The position numbers were made by a program, and so were the translations under genes. A model generated the notes under the pieces. That model did not search any database, was not told where the DNA came from, and was given only the letters and a program-made list of their open reading frames with translations. This document shows, piece by piece, positions 1 through 7,662 of a stretch of DNA of 47,554 nucleotides (position 1 is its first letter; each line of letters opens with the position of its first letter). The DNA lies in the NCBI GenBank assembly GCA_038890815.1, contig JAWAFC010000010.1, positions 1-47,554 on the forward strand. The letters are read 5' to 3'. This DNA is from JAWAFC01 sp038890815 (lineage in GTDB: Archaea; Micrarchaeota; Micrarchaeia; Burarchaeales; JACRGF01).

Positions 1-193
1 AGGATAGAAAAGGGGTTGCTGGAGGTATCGGAACCGCGCTGGCGGTTCTGATGGAGGTATCGGAACCAACGATTCGGCGACGAGCGAGCCCCGTGGAACG
101 GGCTGCGAGCGAGGAAGCCGTCGGTTGGTTCTGATAGGGGTCAGGAGGAGCCTGGAACTGGGGAGGGGCGGAGCCCCTCCGCGGTTCGGAGAG
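1..193. repeat. Palindromic modular repeat array R1, probably inside a tRNA intron
   Basis: This non-coding stretch has two tandem hairpin modules of the type GGAGGTATCGGAACC...GGTTCTGAT. The first (16-52) has a short stem. The second (53-135) has a long stem with a nested hairpin, AGCCCCGT-gga-ACGGGCT. They are followed at 136-190 by a module reading GGGGTCAGGAGGA...CTGG, then hairpin GGAGGGGC-gga-GCCCCTCC, then GCGGTTCGGA. The same modules recur at 21921-22436 and, on the other strand, at 29850-30099. The array ends against a tRNA 3' exon, so it is likely intronic; the 5' exon would lie left of the window. Confidence 0.7.
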
Positions 194-229
194 AGGCAGA
201 GGTCGCGCGTTCAAATCGCGCCGGGCCCG
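194..229 (+). tRNA. tRNA 3' exon, partial; probably tRNA-Lys(CTT)
   Basis: The 3' half of a tRNA is visible: A38 at 194, anticodon-stem GGCAG, variable loop AGGTC, T-stem GCGCG, loop TTCAAAT, stem CGCGC, acceptor CGGGCCC and discriminator G at 229. No matching 5' half (GGGCCCG...CTGCC) lies in the window. Just upstream is GGAG followed by AG|A, which fits the 3' side of a bulge-helix-bulge pairing with an exon CTCT. That matches the Lys(CTT) anticodon loop, though Glu(CTC) is also possible. The acceptor matches that of tRNA-Lys(TTT) at 5696-5771. CCA is not encoded. It could instead be a tRNA fragment. Confidence 0.6.
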
Positions 230-232
230 CTC

Positions 233-1024
233 ATGGATGAGATGACTCCAGAGCTCAAGCTGGCAATCTCGCAGCTTGCGAATGCACTTTCTCTCGCTGT
301 GGAGGCCTCGTTGCGCTCGCCGCGCACTGCGTGGGTGCTTTTTTCGGGAGGGCTGGACTCGAGCGTGCTGGCAAAGCTCGCGGGCGAGAAAAAGCCCGGC
401 ATCCGCCTCCTGACGGTGGGAACTAAGGACAGCGAAGATGCGCGATTTGCATTTGAAATCGCAAAAGAGCTCGGCCTGCCTCTTGATTTTATTGAGCTGA
501 ACGTGCAGAAAATCGCTGAATTAAAGGAGCGGGCGAGGCCATTTTCGCGGACCGATATGGATGTGGAGCTTGCCATTCCCCTGCTCGCGGCGTGCGAGTT
601 TGCCAGAGGAGGGCTGCTGCTCGCGGGCTCCGGAGCCGAAGAGCTCTTCCTGGGCTATGCGCGCCACAGGAGGGCCTTTGAGAGGGGGGAAGATCTTGAG
701 GCGTTGAGGAGGTTGGAGCTCGCTTCCCTCAGGCAGAAGGACCTAGCTCGCAATGAGGCCATCGCGGCAGCATACGATGTCGAGCTCGCCCTTCCATATC
801 TGCATCCCCTTGTTGTTGAGGCAGCGCTGTGCCTGCCCGCGAGGCTGAACTTCTCGCAAGGCAGGCGCAAGTTTTTCCTCCAGCTTGCCGCGCGCATGCT
901 CGGCGTTCCCGAGGCCGCCATCGCGCGACCCAAACGTGCCCTCCAGTACGCCAGCGGCGTGCACAAACTTTTAAAAAGGAGCGTGCAGGGTGCTCGCTCT
1001 TCGAGCTCGGGCGAATCTTATTAA
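233..1024 (+). CDS. Asparagine-synthase-type ATP pyrophosphatase domain protein
   Basis: This 263-residue protein corresponds to the C-terminal, ATP-binding half of asparagine synthetase without the glutaminase half. The PP-loop SGGLDSS is at residues 38-44, and a second family motif, GSGAEELFLGY, lies near residue 140. Stand-alone domains of this family adenylate a carboxylate or similar group using ATP; the substrate here is unknown. The ATG at 233 is chosen because a longer frame to 125 would run through the tRNA 3' exon. It starts 3 bp after that tRNA and is followed after 23 bp by the DsbA-like lipoprotein. Domain call is solid; exact reaction is not. Confidence 0.8.
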   Translation: MDEMTPELKLAISQLANALSLAVEASLRSPRTAWVLFSGGLDSSVLAKLAGEKKPGIRLLTVGTKDSEDARFAFEIAKELGLPLDFIELNVQKIAELKERARPFSRTDMDVELAIPLLAACEFARGGLLLAGSGAEELFLGYARHRRAFERGEDLEALRRLELASLRQKDLARNEAIAAAYDVELALPYLHPLVVEAALCLPARLNFSQGRRKFFLQLAARMLGVPEAAIARPKRALQYASGVHKLLKRSVQGARSSSSGESY

Positions 1025-1047
1025 ATTTTTGAGCTAAAGTTTTCGAT

Positions 1048-1950
1048 ATGCAGCGCGCGCTGTCATGCGCATTGCTCTTCATCCTTTTGGCTGGCTGCCT
1101 GGGTGGGCCGAGGAACTCAGAGAGTGCCATTGAGGCATCGGTAAAGGATTTCCTCATCCGCTACTACGGCGTGTGGGATGTTGCAGTGACAAACATGAGC
1201 TTCAGAAACGGGCTGTGGTTTGTCAATGTCAGCTATACAAGCGAGAGGGGCAGGAGCGCGACATCCATCCTGATCGATGACGGCAACCTATCGCAGCGGT
1301 GGGAGCTCCTCCCCTTCATCACCACGCCCATCGGCATCGCGCCCATTCCGGGCAAGCTCTCCTGTTCTGAAGGCGGCAGGCTCAAAGTCATGCTGTTTAC
1401 CGATCCATATTGCGAAGCGTGCTTGCGTGCCGAGGAGCCCATCGCCCAGCTCAAGAACAAGTTCAACCAGAGCATTGATTTTGAATACAGACTTGTGCTG
1501 ACAGAGACCGAGCGCATGGCCAAGAATTTCAGCTATGAGAATGCTTCGCTGGCGGCGAGATATTTCGTCTGCGCCCGAGAGCAGGGCAACGCCGTGCTCG
1601 ACCCGCTCAAGGAATGCGCGCTCGCTGCCTACAGGAATCACACCGGCACGCCGCTCTCAAAGGATGAGCTGGACGCCTGCCTGTCTCGCGCCGCCGCTTT
1701 GGATGCGGCGAGCTTTGATGCGTGCCTGCAGACTGCCCACCAGCTGCTGGACTTCGATAACAAGCTCGCGCTCACCTACCTCGCGCCAATACCCATCACC
1801 CCGCGCGTTGTCATAGACTGCACAGTCAGGGCAACACCGCGCACGGCTGAATATGCCATATGTGCAGACTTTCAAAAAAACCAGAGCATCGCTGGTTGCC
1901 CGCTTCCCGAAAAAAAGGCGAGGAAAAAGTCCGCTCAAACCGAGACATAG
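1048..1950 (+). CDS. DsbA-like thioredoxin-fold lipoprotein
   Basis: A 300-residue exported protein. The N-terminus is a hydrophobic signal with a lipobox-like LAGC ending at Cys17, so it is probably membrane-anchored on the outside. Residues about 27-95 form a small N-terminal domain. Residues about 110-285 look like a DsbA/DsbC-type thioredoxin fold: TDPYCEACL carries the C122-x-x-C125 redox pair and PITPRVVID supplies the cis-proline segment. Many other cysteines lie in the helical insertion, which is unusual and may form structural disulfides. Likely role: oxidation or isomerisation of disulfides in secreted proteins. Its 3' end overlaps the convergent phytoene synthase by 16 bp. Confidence 0.8.
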   Translation: MQRALSCALLFILLAGCLGGPRNSESAIEASVKDFLIRYYGVWDVAVTNMSFRNGLWFVNVSYTSERGRSATSILIDDGNLSQRWELLPFITTPIGIAPIPGKLSCSEGGRLKVMLFTDPYCEACLRAEEPIAQLKNKFNQSIDFEYRLVLTETERMAKNFSYENASLAARYFVCAREQGNAVLDPLKECALAAYRNHTGTPLSKDELDACLSRAAALDAASFDACLQTAHQLLDFDNKLALTYLAPIPITPRVVIDCTVRATPRTAEYAICADFQKNQSIAGCPLPEKKARKKSAQTET

Positions 1951-2804
1951 CTCGGAGAAAACCGCATCTTCAGCACGAGCCATAGCTTCTGCCAAAAAGA
2001 TAACTTCGCCTTCTTGTTGAAGACATCAAAGCCATTTCGCTCTATCTGCTCCAGCACTTTGGCGTAGGTCGCCCCCATGAGCAGTGTGGCCAGCCGCGAG
2101 TCCTCGCTTACCAACTTTGTCACCTCAAATGCTTTGGCATAGTATTTCCTAACTCTTTCAATCTGGAATCTCATGAGCCTTTTGAAATTGTCGTTGATCT
2201 CGCCCCTGAGCAGCTCTGCTTCGCTATAGCCAAACCGCTTAAGCTCCTCAAGGGGCAGATAAATGCGGCCCCTGCGGGCATCCTCGCCCACATCCCTGAG
2301 TATGTTGGTGAGCTGAAGGGCGAGGCTGAGGTACCGGCCATACTTTTTCGCATTCTTATTCTTATATCCAAAGATGCTGAGGCTGATCGTGCTGATTGTA
2401 GTCGCAACGCGATTGCAGTATTTGAGCAGGTCGCGAAACGTGGCGTAGCGCTTTATCCTCTGGTCCATCCTGCAGCCTTCGATGAGCCCTTTGAAAGGGG
2501 CCTTGGGGATGCCGTATCTCTTCACAGCGTCGGCGAGCGCTATGGTTATGGGGTGATCGGCCTTGCCCGCATAGCAGGCATCGAGATCTCTCTCCCACCT
2601 GTCAAGCAACTCCTCCACTTTCGCGCCTGGCCCCAGCTCATCGGCAATGTCATCAACGTACCTGCAGAAGGCATAACACGCGAACACCGCGTTCCTCTTA
2701 TCTTTGGGAAGGAATTGGAATCCGAGGTAAAAGTTCGTATCATTTCTTCTGGCGACATCCTGACAGTACCTGTAGGCCTCTTCAAGTGAGATCTTTCTCT
2801 TCAT
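1935..2804 (-). CDS. Phytoene/squalene synthase family protein
   Basis: A 289-residue trans-isoprenyl diphosphate head-to-head synthase. It condenses two prenyl diphosphates to squalene or phytoene. Both Mg-binding aspartate-rich motifs are intact: YVDDIADE (Asp51, Asp52, Asp55) and LRDVGEDARRGR (about 169-180). The ATG at 2804 is preferred over one at 2828 because it follows the stop of the upstream flavoprotein (2813) by 8 bp, suggesting translational coupling. It is the third gene of a minus-strand operon with a winged-helix protein and a geranylgeranyl-reductase-like enzyme. The C30 or C40 product cannot be read from sequence. Confidence 0.9.
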   Translation of the reverse strand: MKRKISLEEAYRYCQDVARRNDTNFYLGFQFLPKDKRNAVFACYAFCRYVDDIADELGPGAKVEELLDRWERDLDACYAGKADHPITIALADAVKRYGIPKAPFKGLIEGCRMDQRIKRYATFRDLLKYCNRVATTISTISLSIFGYKNKNAKKYGRYLSLALQLTNILRDVGEDARRGRIYLPLEELKRFGYSEAELLRGEINDNFKRLMRFQIERVRKYYAKAFEVTKLVSEDSRLATLLMGATYAKVLEQIERNGFDVFNKKAKLSFWQKLWLVLKMRFSPSYVSV

Positions 2805-2812
2805 AGAGCTCC

Positions 2813-3901
2813 TCAGCGCTGGAGGCACCAGCTACAGTTTTCTCCGTGACCGCACCTCCCCCTTTTCCTCCAGACTGTTGCTCTTATTATCTGCTGCATC
2901 ACTTTTTTAAAAACAGACGGAGCCGTCCATCTTTTAAGGAATTCCCTGGCATCGCTCCGCTCCGCCCTTTCGGCGAGCCATTCATATCCTCTATTCCCGA
3001 GCAACTCAAAAAGGAACCTGTTTGCTACGCCTCCCTCGAGGAATGGAAAAATCCTCTCGCGTGCAGCCTGCTCGTAGTCCTGCTCGCCGGCCAGCTGGGC
3101 CGCGGCCATCCAACCGCTTTCTATGGCATAGCGTAGCCCGAAGCCGAAAAGAAAATCCTGAAAGCCCGCTGCTTCTCCGACAACGAGCGTTCTGCCGGCC
3201 GACAGCCTGCGCGGAATGTAGAAGGAGACGAAGTTGGTCTGGGCGCGCGGCTTTCGCATCGCAAAACCCAGCTTCTCCCGCAACCTCCTGACAGCCCTCT
3301 CGAAATAACTCCCAATGTTTCCGAAATCCCGCATTATCGCCACGCACAGCGTGGCCATCCCACCATGCGAGAAGACGTATGCGTAGCCTTTCGGGGCGAT
3401 GCGGTCATCGAGCAGAACGTGGTGCAGTTCGTCGTCGGTCTCAAACACAATCTCCCTCGCAATCCCATCCGCCCTCCTCGCCCCCGTGGCCATCACATCG
3501 GCCTCGCACGCTCGGACCGACTTTCCGAACTCCACCTCGACCCCCGAGGCGCGCGCCTGTTCCAGAAGTCCAGTGTCGAGCGTTCCACGCCCCTTTCCTC
3601 TGCGCAACGCATACCACAAGGGCTTTCTGCTTCTCAGCTCGTGCTCGCTCATCGAGGGGCCGAAGACGATTATTTTGTTCTGCGGGAGCAGCTCAAAGTT
3701 TCTCTCTATGCCCGCGCGCTTTAGGAATGAAGGCACATCCTCGGCATGTGAGAAATTTTCAAGGAACTGGAACGAGCCGGCGAACCGCGCGCCAACCGAG
3801 CTGCTTCTCTCAAACACGATCACGCGCTCTCCGCGTTTGGCCAGACTTATAGCGCAGCTCAGCCCTGCAATGCCGGCTCCGGCTATACAGAACGCGCGCA
3901 T
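2813..3901 (-). CDS. Geranylgeranyl-reductase-family FAD-dependent oxidoreductase
   Basis: A 362-residue flavoprotein. The N-terminal dinucleotide fold is GAGIAGLSCA (residues 8-17), with an acidic residue ending strand 2 (VFERSS). The second FAD motif is VVGEAAGFQDFLFGFG, equivalent to the GDAAGF...G block of geranylgeranyl reductases and squalene epoxidases. The C-terminus is Cys-rich (CGHGENCSWC). Sitting between a regulator-like gene (3906 stop) and phytoene/squalene synthase (8 bp downstream), it probably reduces or oxidises a prenyl chain made by that synthase. The ATG at 3901 is chosen from the GAGIAG alignment; the open frame extends upstream without homology. It differs from the canonical lipid reductase at 35121-36290. 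Confidence 0.8.
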   Translation of the reverse strand: MRAFCIAGAGIAGLSCAISLAKRGERVIVFERSSSVGARFAGSFQFLENFSHAEDVPSFLKRAGIERNFELLPQNKIIVFGPSMSEHELRSRKPLWYALRRGKGRGTLDTGLLEQARASGVEVEFGKSVRACEADVMATGARRADGIAREIVFETDDELHHVLLDDRIAPKGYAYVFSHGGMATLCVAIMRDFGNIGSYFERAVRRLREKLGFAMRKPRAQTNFVSFYIPRRLSAGRTLVVGEAAGFQDFLFGFGLRYAIESGWMAAAQLAGEQDYEQAARERIFPFLEGGVANRFLFELLGNRGYEWLAERAERSDAREFLKRWTAPSVFKKVMQQIIRATVWRKRGRCGHGENCSWCLQR

Positions 3902-3905
3902 GCAC

Positions 3906-4943
3906 TCATCTCGCCGCCCGATCGAAAGGCTTCTGGAGCAGGATGGCCGGCACGTTCTCAAAATCCTCAGATGAAAAACGCCATACGGCGAGCTCGCCCT
4001 CAGCCACGAGTTCCATGCCTGCCGGCCTCGCGAGACAGTCGGCCTTCTCGGCCTCCCACAGCAACCCGCCCGGCGCGATGGGTCGGATGAGCATTTGCTG
4101 GAGCTCTTCGTTCTGTTTGGCTTGATAGAGCAGCGCTGTGACGCCCTTGGCGATGAGGGCCGCCATGGCCTCACCCCTTTCCTGCATAAAGGCCAGCCCC
4201 TCGGCACGCACCAGCTCAAAAATCTTTGTCTCTGCGGCGTGCGAGAGTACGACAGTGCCGGGCTCTCCTGGCAGGACATCCGTCCTGCACCCACCATAGT
4301 AGGCGAGCTTGTCGGCTATGTGATCGAGGTCATGCTGCTCATAGCGTCTGTCCACCAGGATAAAATGGCTGGCAGGGAAGTGCAGGGCATGTTCAACATC
4401 GTGCAATGCGCCGATGTAAACCACTGGGTAGGCCTGGAACAACGCTCTGCGTTCGGCTGCGATGGCCGCCACCCTGAGCCTGTAGTCGGCATTTTGTCTC
4501 TCCTCAGCGAACGATGCAAACAGAAGCCTTTTCTCGAGCTTTGAGATGGGTAAGGCCTGGATGCGGTTGTAAATGCTCGTAAGCTCATCAAGTTTCCTGC
4601 TCAGTTCAGGGTCAGCCGCTGTCAGCGCGGCTATGCCACGTTTCGTCAGCACTACCTCTATCTCCCCCTCTTTATCTTTCCGGAAGGCGATGAGGCCGCT
4701 CGCATGGAGGCTGGCCAGAGTCGGCGCGAGCTTCCTCTTGGCTCGCGTGGTGTATTCGTGTGAGGAGCAGATGATGCGTGCCTCCACCGCAAGCGAGACG
4801 ACATCGATGTTGCCATCGTATTTCCACAGCGCGCGTAGCACATCGAGTTCCTGGCTGGTCAGGGCGCGCCCTTCAGCCAGCGGAGGGCCAAATCCCCCCC
4901 TCCTGTTAGCCACCACTGCACGCCTGGCAAGCCTCAGCTCCAT
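3906..4943 (-). CDS. Winged-helix domain protein with uncharacterised C-terminal domain
   Basis: A 345-residue protein I do not recognise as a named family. Residues about 28-110 look like a winged helix: LTSQELDVLRALWKYDG, a recognition region with TTRAKRKLAPTLASLHASG, then a wing and TKRGIAAL. A charged helix (about 112-150) precedes an alpha/beta region with VVYIGALHD and FILVDRR, which resembles a Rossmann-like fold but lacks a clear cofactor motif. It heads the isoprenoid operon and ends 4 bp before the flavoprotein start, so it may regulate the pathway. A TATA-like AAATTAAATAA lies about 24 bp upstream, implying a leaderless transcript; that box overlaps the fibrillarin 3' end. Confidence 0.6.
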   Translation of the reverse strand: MELRLARRAVVANRRGGFGPPLAEGRALTSQELDVLRALWKYDGNIDVVSLAVEARIICSSHEYTTRAKRKLAPTLASLHASGLIAFRKDKEGEIEVVLTKRGIAALTAADPELSRKLDELTSIYNRIQALPISKLEKRLLFASFAEERQNADYRLRVAAIAAERRALFQAYPVVYIGALHDVEHALHFPASHFILVDRRYEQHDLDHIADKLAYYGGCRTDVLPGEPGTVVLSHAAETKIFELVRAEGLAFMQERGEAMAALIAKGVTALLYQAKQNEELQQMLIRPIAPGGLLWEAEKADCLARPAGMELVAEGELAVWRFSSEDFENVPAILLQKPFDRAAR

Positions 4944-4960
4944 GATTCCTTCTGATAGGC

Positions 4961-5653
4961 TTATTTAATTTGCTTTTGACGGAGCAGCACGAACAGGTGC
5001 TCCCTGTCAAACGGCTCGAGCGGAATGCGCTGTAGCACCTCGAAATCCTCGCTCAGCTGACGCAGCACTCTCTCATACACCAGTGCCGGTCTGGCGGTCA
5101 CATCAACGCTCTGGCTCTTTATGGCTATAAGGGCATGTCCGCCCTTCTTCAAAAACATCCTGGCATTCTCGAGGAGTATCCTGGCCTGCTCCGGATCTGC
5201 CACATCCTCATAAATCACATCCACCCTCTCTTTCACATCCATTGCATAGCGCTCGGGCCGGCGCGCATCGGCGAGAATTGGCAGCATGTTCTTTCTCGGC
5301 TCGCACAGGAGGAGAAAATCGCGCATGCTGTGAGGCGAGAGCTCAACACAGTACACGATGCCCTTTTCTCCGATGATATCGCTGACAAAGCTGGCGGTCA
5401 CGCCGCTGGCCGCGCCCAGATATAACACACGCGTTCCTGCTCGGATCGGCAGCTGTTGGAGCCCCTTGACTATGGCCGCGGCGAGCTTGCTGCGCACCGG
5501 ATCCCAGAAACGGTACTCCGCTCCGCCTGCCCTAACCAGCCTCTCGCCATGGATGCGGAATCCCCTAATCAAATTTTTCGTGGCGAGAAAGCGCTTTCCC
5601 TTCTCCTCAATCCAGAAAACGCCCGCAAATTTCTCGTGCGGAACAACGTGCAT
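4961..5653 (-). CDS. flpA: Fibrillarin-like rRNA/tRNA 2'-O-methyltransferase
   Basis: The SAM-dependent catalytic subunit of archaeal C/D box sRNPs, which 2'-O-methylates rRNA and tRNA at guide-selected sites with Nop5 and L7Ae (neither is in the window). Visible features: N-terminal beta domain with FRIHGERLV and YRFWDPVRSKLAAAI; SAM-binding VLYLGAASGVTASFVSDI; VDVIYEDVADPEQA; and ALIAIKSQSVDVT, carrying the catalytic lysine. I use the ATG at 5653 (230 aa), preceded by GGTGA 6 nt upstream, because its MHVVPHEKFAGVFW fits the usual fibrillarin N-terminus; an in-frame ATG at 5683 adds 10 residues. tRNA-Lys lies 42 bp upstream and may share its transcript. Confidence 0.95.
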   Translation of the reverse strand: MHVVPHEKFAGVFWIEEKGKRFLATKNLIRGFRIHGERLVRAGGAEYRFWDPVRSKLAAAIVKGLQQLPIRAGTRVLYLGAASGVTASFVSDIIGEKGIVYCVELSPHSMRDFLLLCEPRKNMLPILADARRPERYAMDVKERVDVIYEDVADPEQARILLENARMFLKKGGHALIAIKSQSVDVTARPALVYERVLRQLSEDFEVLQRIPLEPFDREHLFVLLRQKQIK

Positions 5654-5695
5654 GTCTTCACCGGGGTTGGGCGACGAAGTCATCAGTTGGTTCAG

Positions 5696-5771
5696 TGGGC
5701 CCGGCGGGATTTGAACCCGCGACTTCCTGGTTAAAAGCCAGGCACTCTAGGCCAAGCTGAGTTACGGGCCC
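5696..5771 (-). tRNA. tRNA-Lys(TTT), intronless
   Basis: A complete cloverleaf: acceptor GGGCCCG/CGGGCCC, D-stem ACTC/GAGT, anticodon stem CCTGG/CCAGG around loop CTTTTAA (anticodon TTT), variable AAGTC, T-stem GCGGG/CCCGC around TTCAAAT, discriminator A. No CCA is encoded. Unlike the Ser, Asp and Tyr genes in this window, its T-arm is uninterrupted. Confidence 0.97.
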
Positions 5772-5877
5772 GCAATGTTATAGAAAGAGCTGTTTTTAAC
5801 CTGTTTCACACCACCACACACGTGGCTACAAAGCAACAGCACGAGCGCGACGGGGAAGGTCGGCGGTGCGCGGCATC
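5772..5877. other. Spacer between MetRS stop and tRNA-Lys
   Basis: A 106-bp gap. A TATA-like TTCTATAACATT (minus strand) lies just before the tRNA-Lys 5' end and probably drives it. I see no ORF or clear RNA in the remainder. Confidence 0.4.
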
Positions 5878-7539
5878 TCACCTCTCCCCAAGCTTTTCCT
5901 TCTGCGCCTTTATTTTCTCATCGGTTATCTTCTCGAACAGCGGCTTTATCCCGCCGATGCTCGAGCCAGGCGGCAGGATCTCGCGGTCGGCATTCTGCCA
6001 TCTCAGCATGCTCTCGCTGAGGCCCAGCATGCCGAACAGCCTGCGCGCGGCAAAGGGCAGGAATGGCTCGAGCAGCACTCCAAGTGCCGTGACCCCACGC
6101 ATGCAGACATACAGCGTGGCGGAGACACGTTCCATGTCCTTATCCTTCCAGGGCTCCCTCTCGCTGAGAAAACGATTCAGCTCGCCTGATAGCGCGAGTA
6201 TCTCCTCGAGCGCGAGCTTGAACTCGAATTTCTGAAGGAGGGCTTCGGTCTTCTCCTTTGTTCTGCTTATCCTATCGAGGATGGCCCTCTCCCCCTTGCC
6301 CATTCGCGCGCTCGGGACCTTCCCGTCCGCTAGCTTTTCGATGAGCACGAGCGTGCGGTGAATGAAGTTTCCGATGTTCGCCACGAGCTCGTTGTTTATC
6401 TTGTCCTGAAAATCTTTCCAATAGAAGTCCGCATCCTCCGTGGAATATGGCGTTATCATGGTCTCGTAGTACCTCAGATAATCCGGGTCGAATTCCTTCA
6501 GATAGTCGGCGAGGCTGACGAACCACTTTTTGCTCTTGCTGAACTTGCGTCCCTCGAGGTTCAGGTAACCTCTCACCGGGATGGCGTGCGGCAGATTGAA
6601 GCCATCCTCCACTCCCATAAGCATGGCCGGCCAGAAGAGGAAATGGTGGTAGATGATGTCCTTGCCAATGAAATGGACGATTTTTGCATTTTTGTTCTTC
6701 CAATACTCCTGCCATCGCTCGGGCAGCAGTGCTGCCGTTGAGCTGACATACCCGATGGGCGCATCAAACCATACATAGAACACCTTGCCCGGCTTGCCGG
6801 GCACTGGCACGCCCCAGGCGAGGTCGCGCGTGATGTCCCAGTCGTTCAGCCCGCCCTCGATCCAGTTCAGGATGTAGTTGAGCACCTCCCTCTGAAGGTT
6901 GGTGTTCCCCACAAGCCATTCCTTGAGCCTGGCTGAGAAACGACTGAGCGCGAGAAAGGAGTGCACGGTGGTTCGCGTGGTTGGCCTGCTGCCGCATACG
7001 CCACATGCCGGCTCGAGTATCTCCCCAGGCCCAAGCGCCTTGCCGCAGGCATCGCAGTAGTCGCTGTACTGACCGCTCGCACCGCAGTGCGGGCAGGTGC
7101 CGACAACAAATCTATCCGGAAGGAAGCGCTTGCACTTTTCGCAGTATGCCTGCGCAACCTCTTTCTCGTAGATGTATCCGTTTGCGAGCAGCCTATTGTA
7201 GAAATATTGGGTGAGCTCAATGTTCTCCTTGCTGCTCGTGCGATGGAAGATATCAAATGAAAATCCGAGGGCGGCGAACTCCTGCTTGTCCCTCTCATGA
7301 TAGTAATCGACAAACTCTTTGGGTGTTTTCCCCTCCTTTTCGGCTGCCGCTACGATGGGCGTGCCATGCTCGTCGGTCGCGCACACATACACGACGTCGT
7401 TACCGAGCGAGCGCTGGAAGCGCGCATAGATATCGCTGGGAAGATAAGTGCTCCGAATGTGGCCTAGATGGAGCGGGCCGTTCGCGTACGGCAGCGCAGC
7501 GGTCACGAGGATTTTCTCTGCGATGTTCCCACCAAGCAA
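5878..7539 (-). CDS. metG: Methionyl-tRNA synthetase
   Basis: A 553-residue class I synthetase charging tRNA-Met. HIGH-type motif PLHLGHI is near residue 20. The insertion domain has a double zinc knuckle (CEKCK, CPHCG, CDACG, CGVCG at about 134-185). The KMSKS loop appears as KFSKSKK (about 320), and an alpha-helical anticodon-binding domain follows. It ends after the helical domain, so the C-terminal dimerisation or tRNA-binding EMAP-like domain is absent or encoded elsewhere. The start is a TTG at 7539, since ILVTAALPYANG must begin within about 10 residues of the N-terminus and no ATG is available. It is divergent from mcm across 123 bp. Confidence 0.95.
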   Translation of the reverse strand: MLGGNIAEKILVTAALPYANGPLHLGHIRSTYLPSDIYARFQRSLGNDVVYVCATDEHGTPIVAAAEKEGKTPKEFVDYYHERDKQEFAALGFSFDIFHRTSSKENIELTQYFYNRLLANGYIYEKEVAQAYCEKCKRFLPDRFVVGTCPHCGASGQYSDYCDACGKALGPGEILEPACGVCGSRPTTRTTVHSFLALSRFSARLKEWLVGNTNLQREVLNYILNWIEGGLNDWDITRDLAWGVPVPGKPGKVFYVWFDAPIGYVSSTAALLPERWQEYWKNKNAKIVHFIGKDIIYHHFLFWPAMLMGVEDGFNLPHAIPVRGYLNLEGRKFSKSKKWFVSLADYLKEFDPDYLRYYETMITPYSTEDADFYWKDFQDKINNELVANIGNFIHRTLVLIEKLADGKVPSARMGKGERAILDRISRTKEKTEALLQKFEFKLALEEILALSGELNRFLSEREPWKDKDMERVSATLYVCMRGVTALGVLLEPFLPFAARRLFGMLGLSESMLRWQNADREILPPGSSIGGIKPLFEKITDEKIKAQKEKLGER

Positions 7540-7662
7540 AGCCTTTAATAATCTACGCCAAAAACAAACCCTTCACCGGAAATCTGGTGTGGGGGCGTTT
7601 ATAAGTTCCGAGAGGTATTCATCCCTATAGTATTCCATCGGAACTTTCTTTAAGGTGCTGTC
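7540..7662. promoter_or_regulatory. Divergent metG/mcm promoter region
   Basis: A 123-bp region. Minus-strand AT-rich TATTAAAGG lies just above metG. On the plus strand, CGTTTATAAG (7597-7606) is a good TATA box for mcm, and AAGGTG (7651-7656) lies 6 nt before its ATG as a ribosome binding site. Confidence 0.5.

Noticed and set aside
1..229. Integrated element with a tRNA att site
   Set aside because: No integrase, plasmid or viral gene lies next to the tRNA exon; the neighbours are ordinary genes. An intron or remnant explains it better.
125..232. N-terminal extension of the asparagine-synthase-like gene back to 125
   Set aside because: The extension runs through the repeat hairpin and the tRNA 3' exon and has no homology; the ATG at 233 is adequate.
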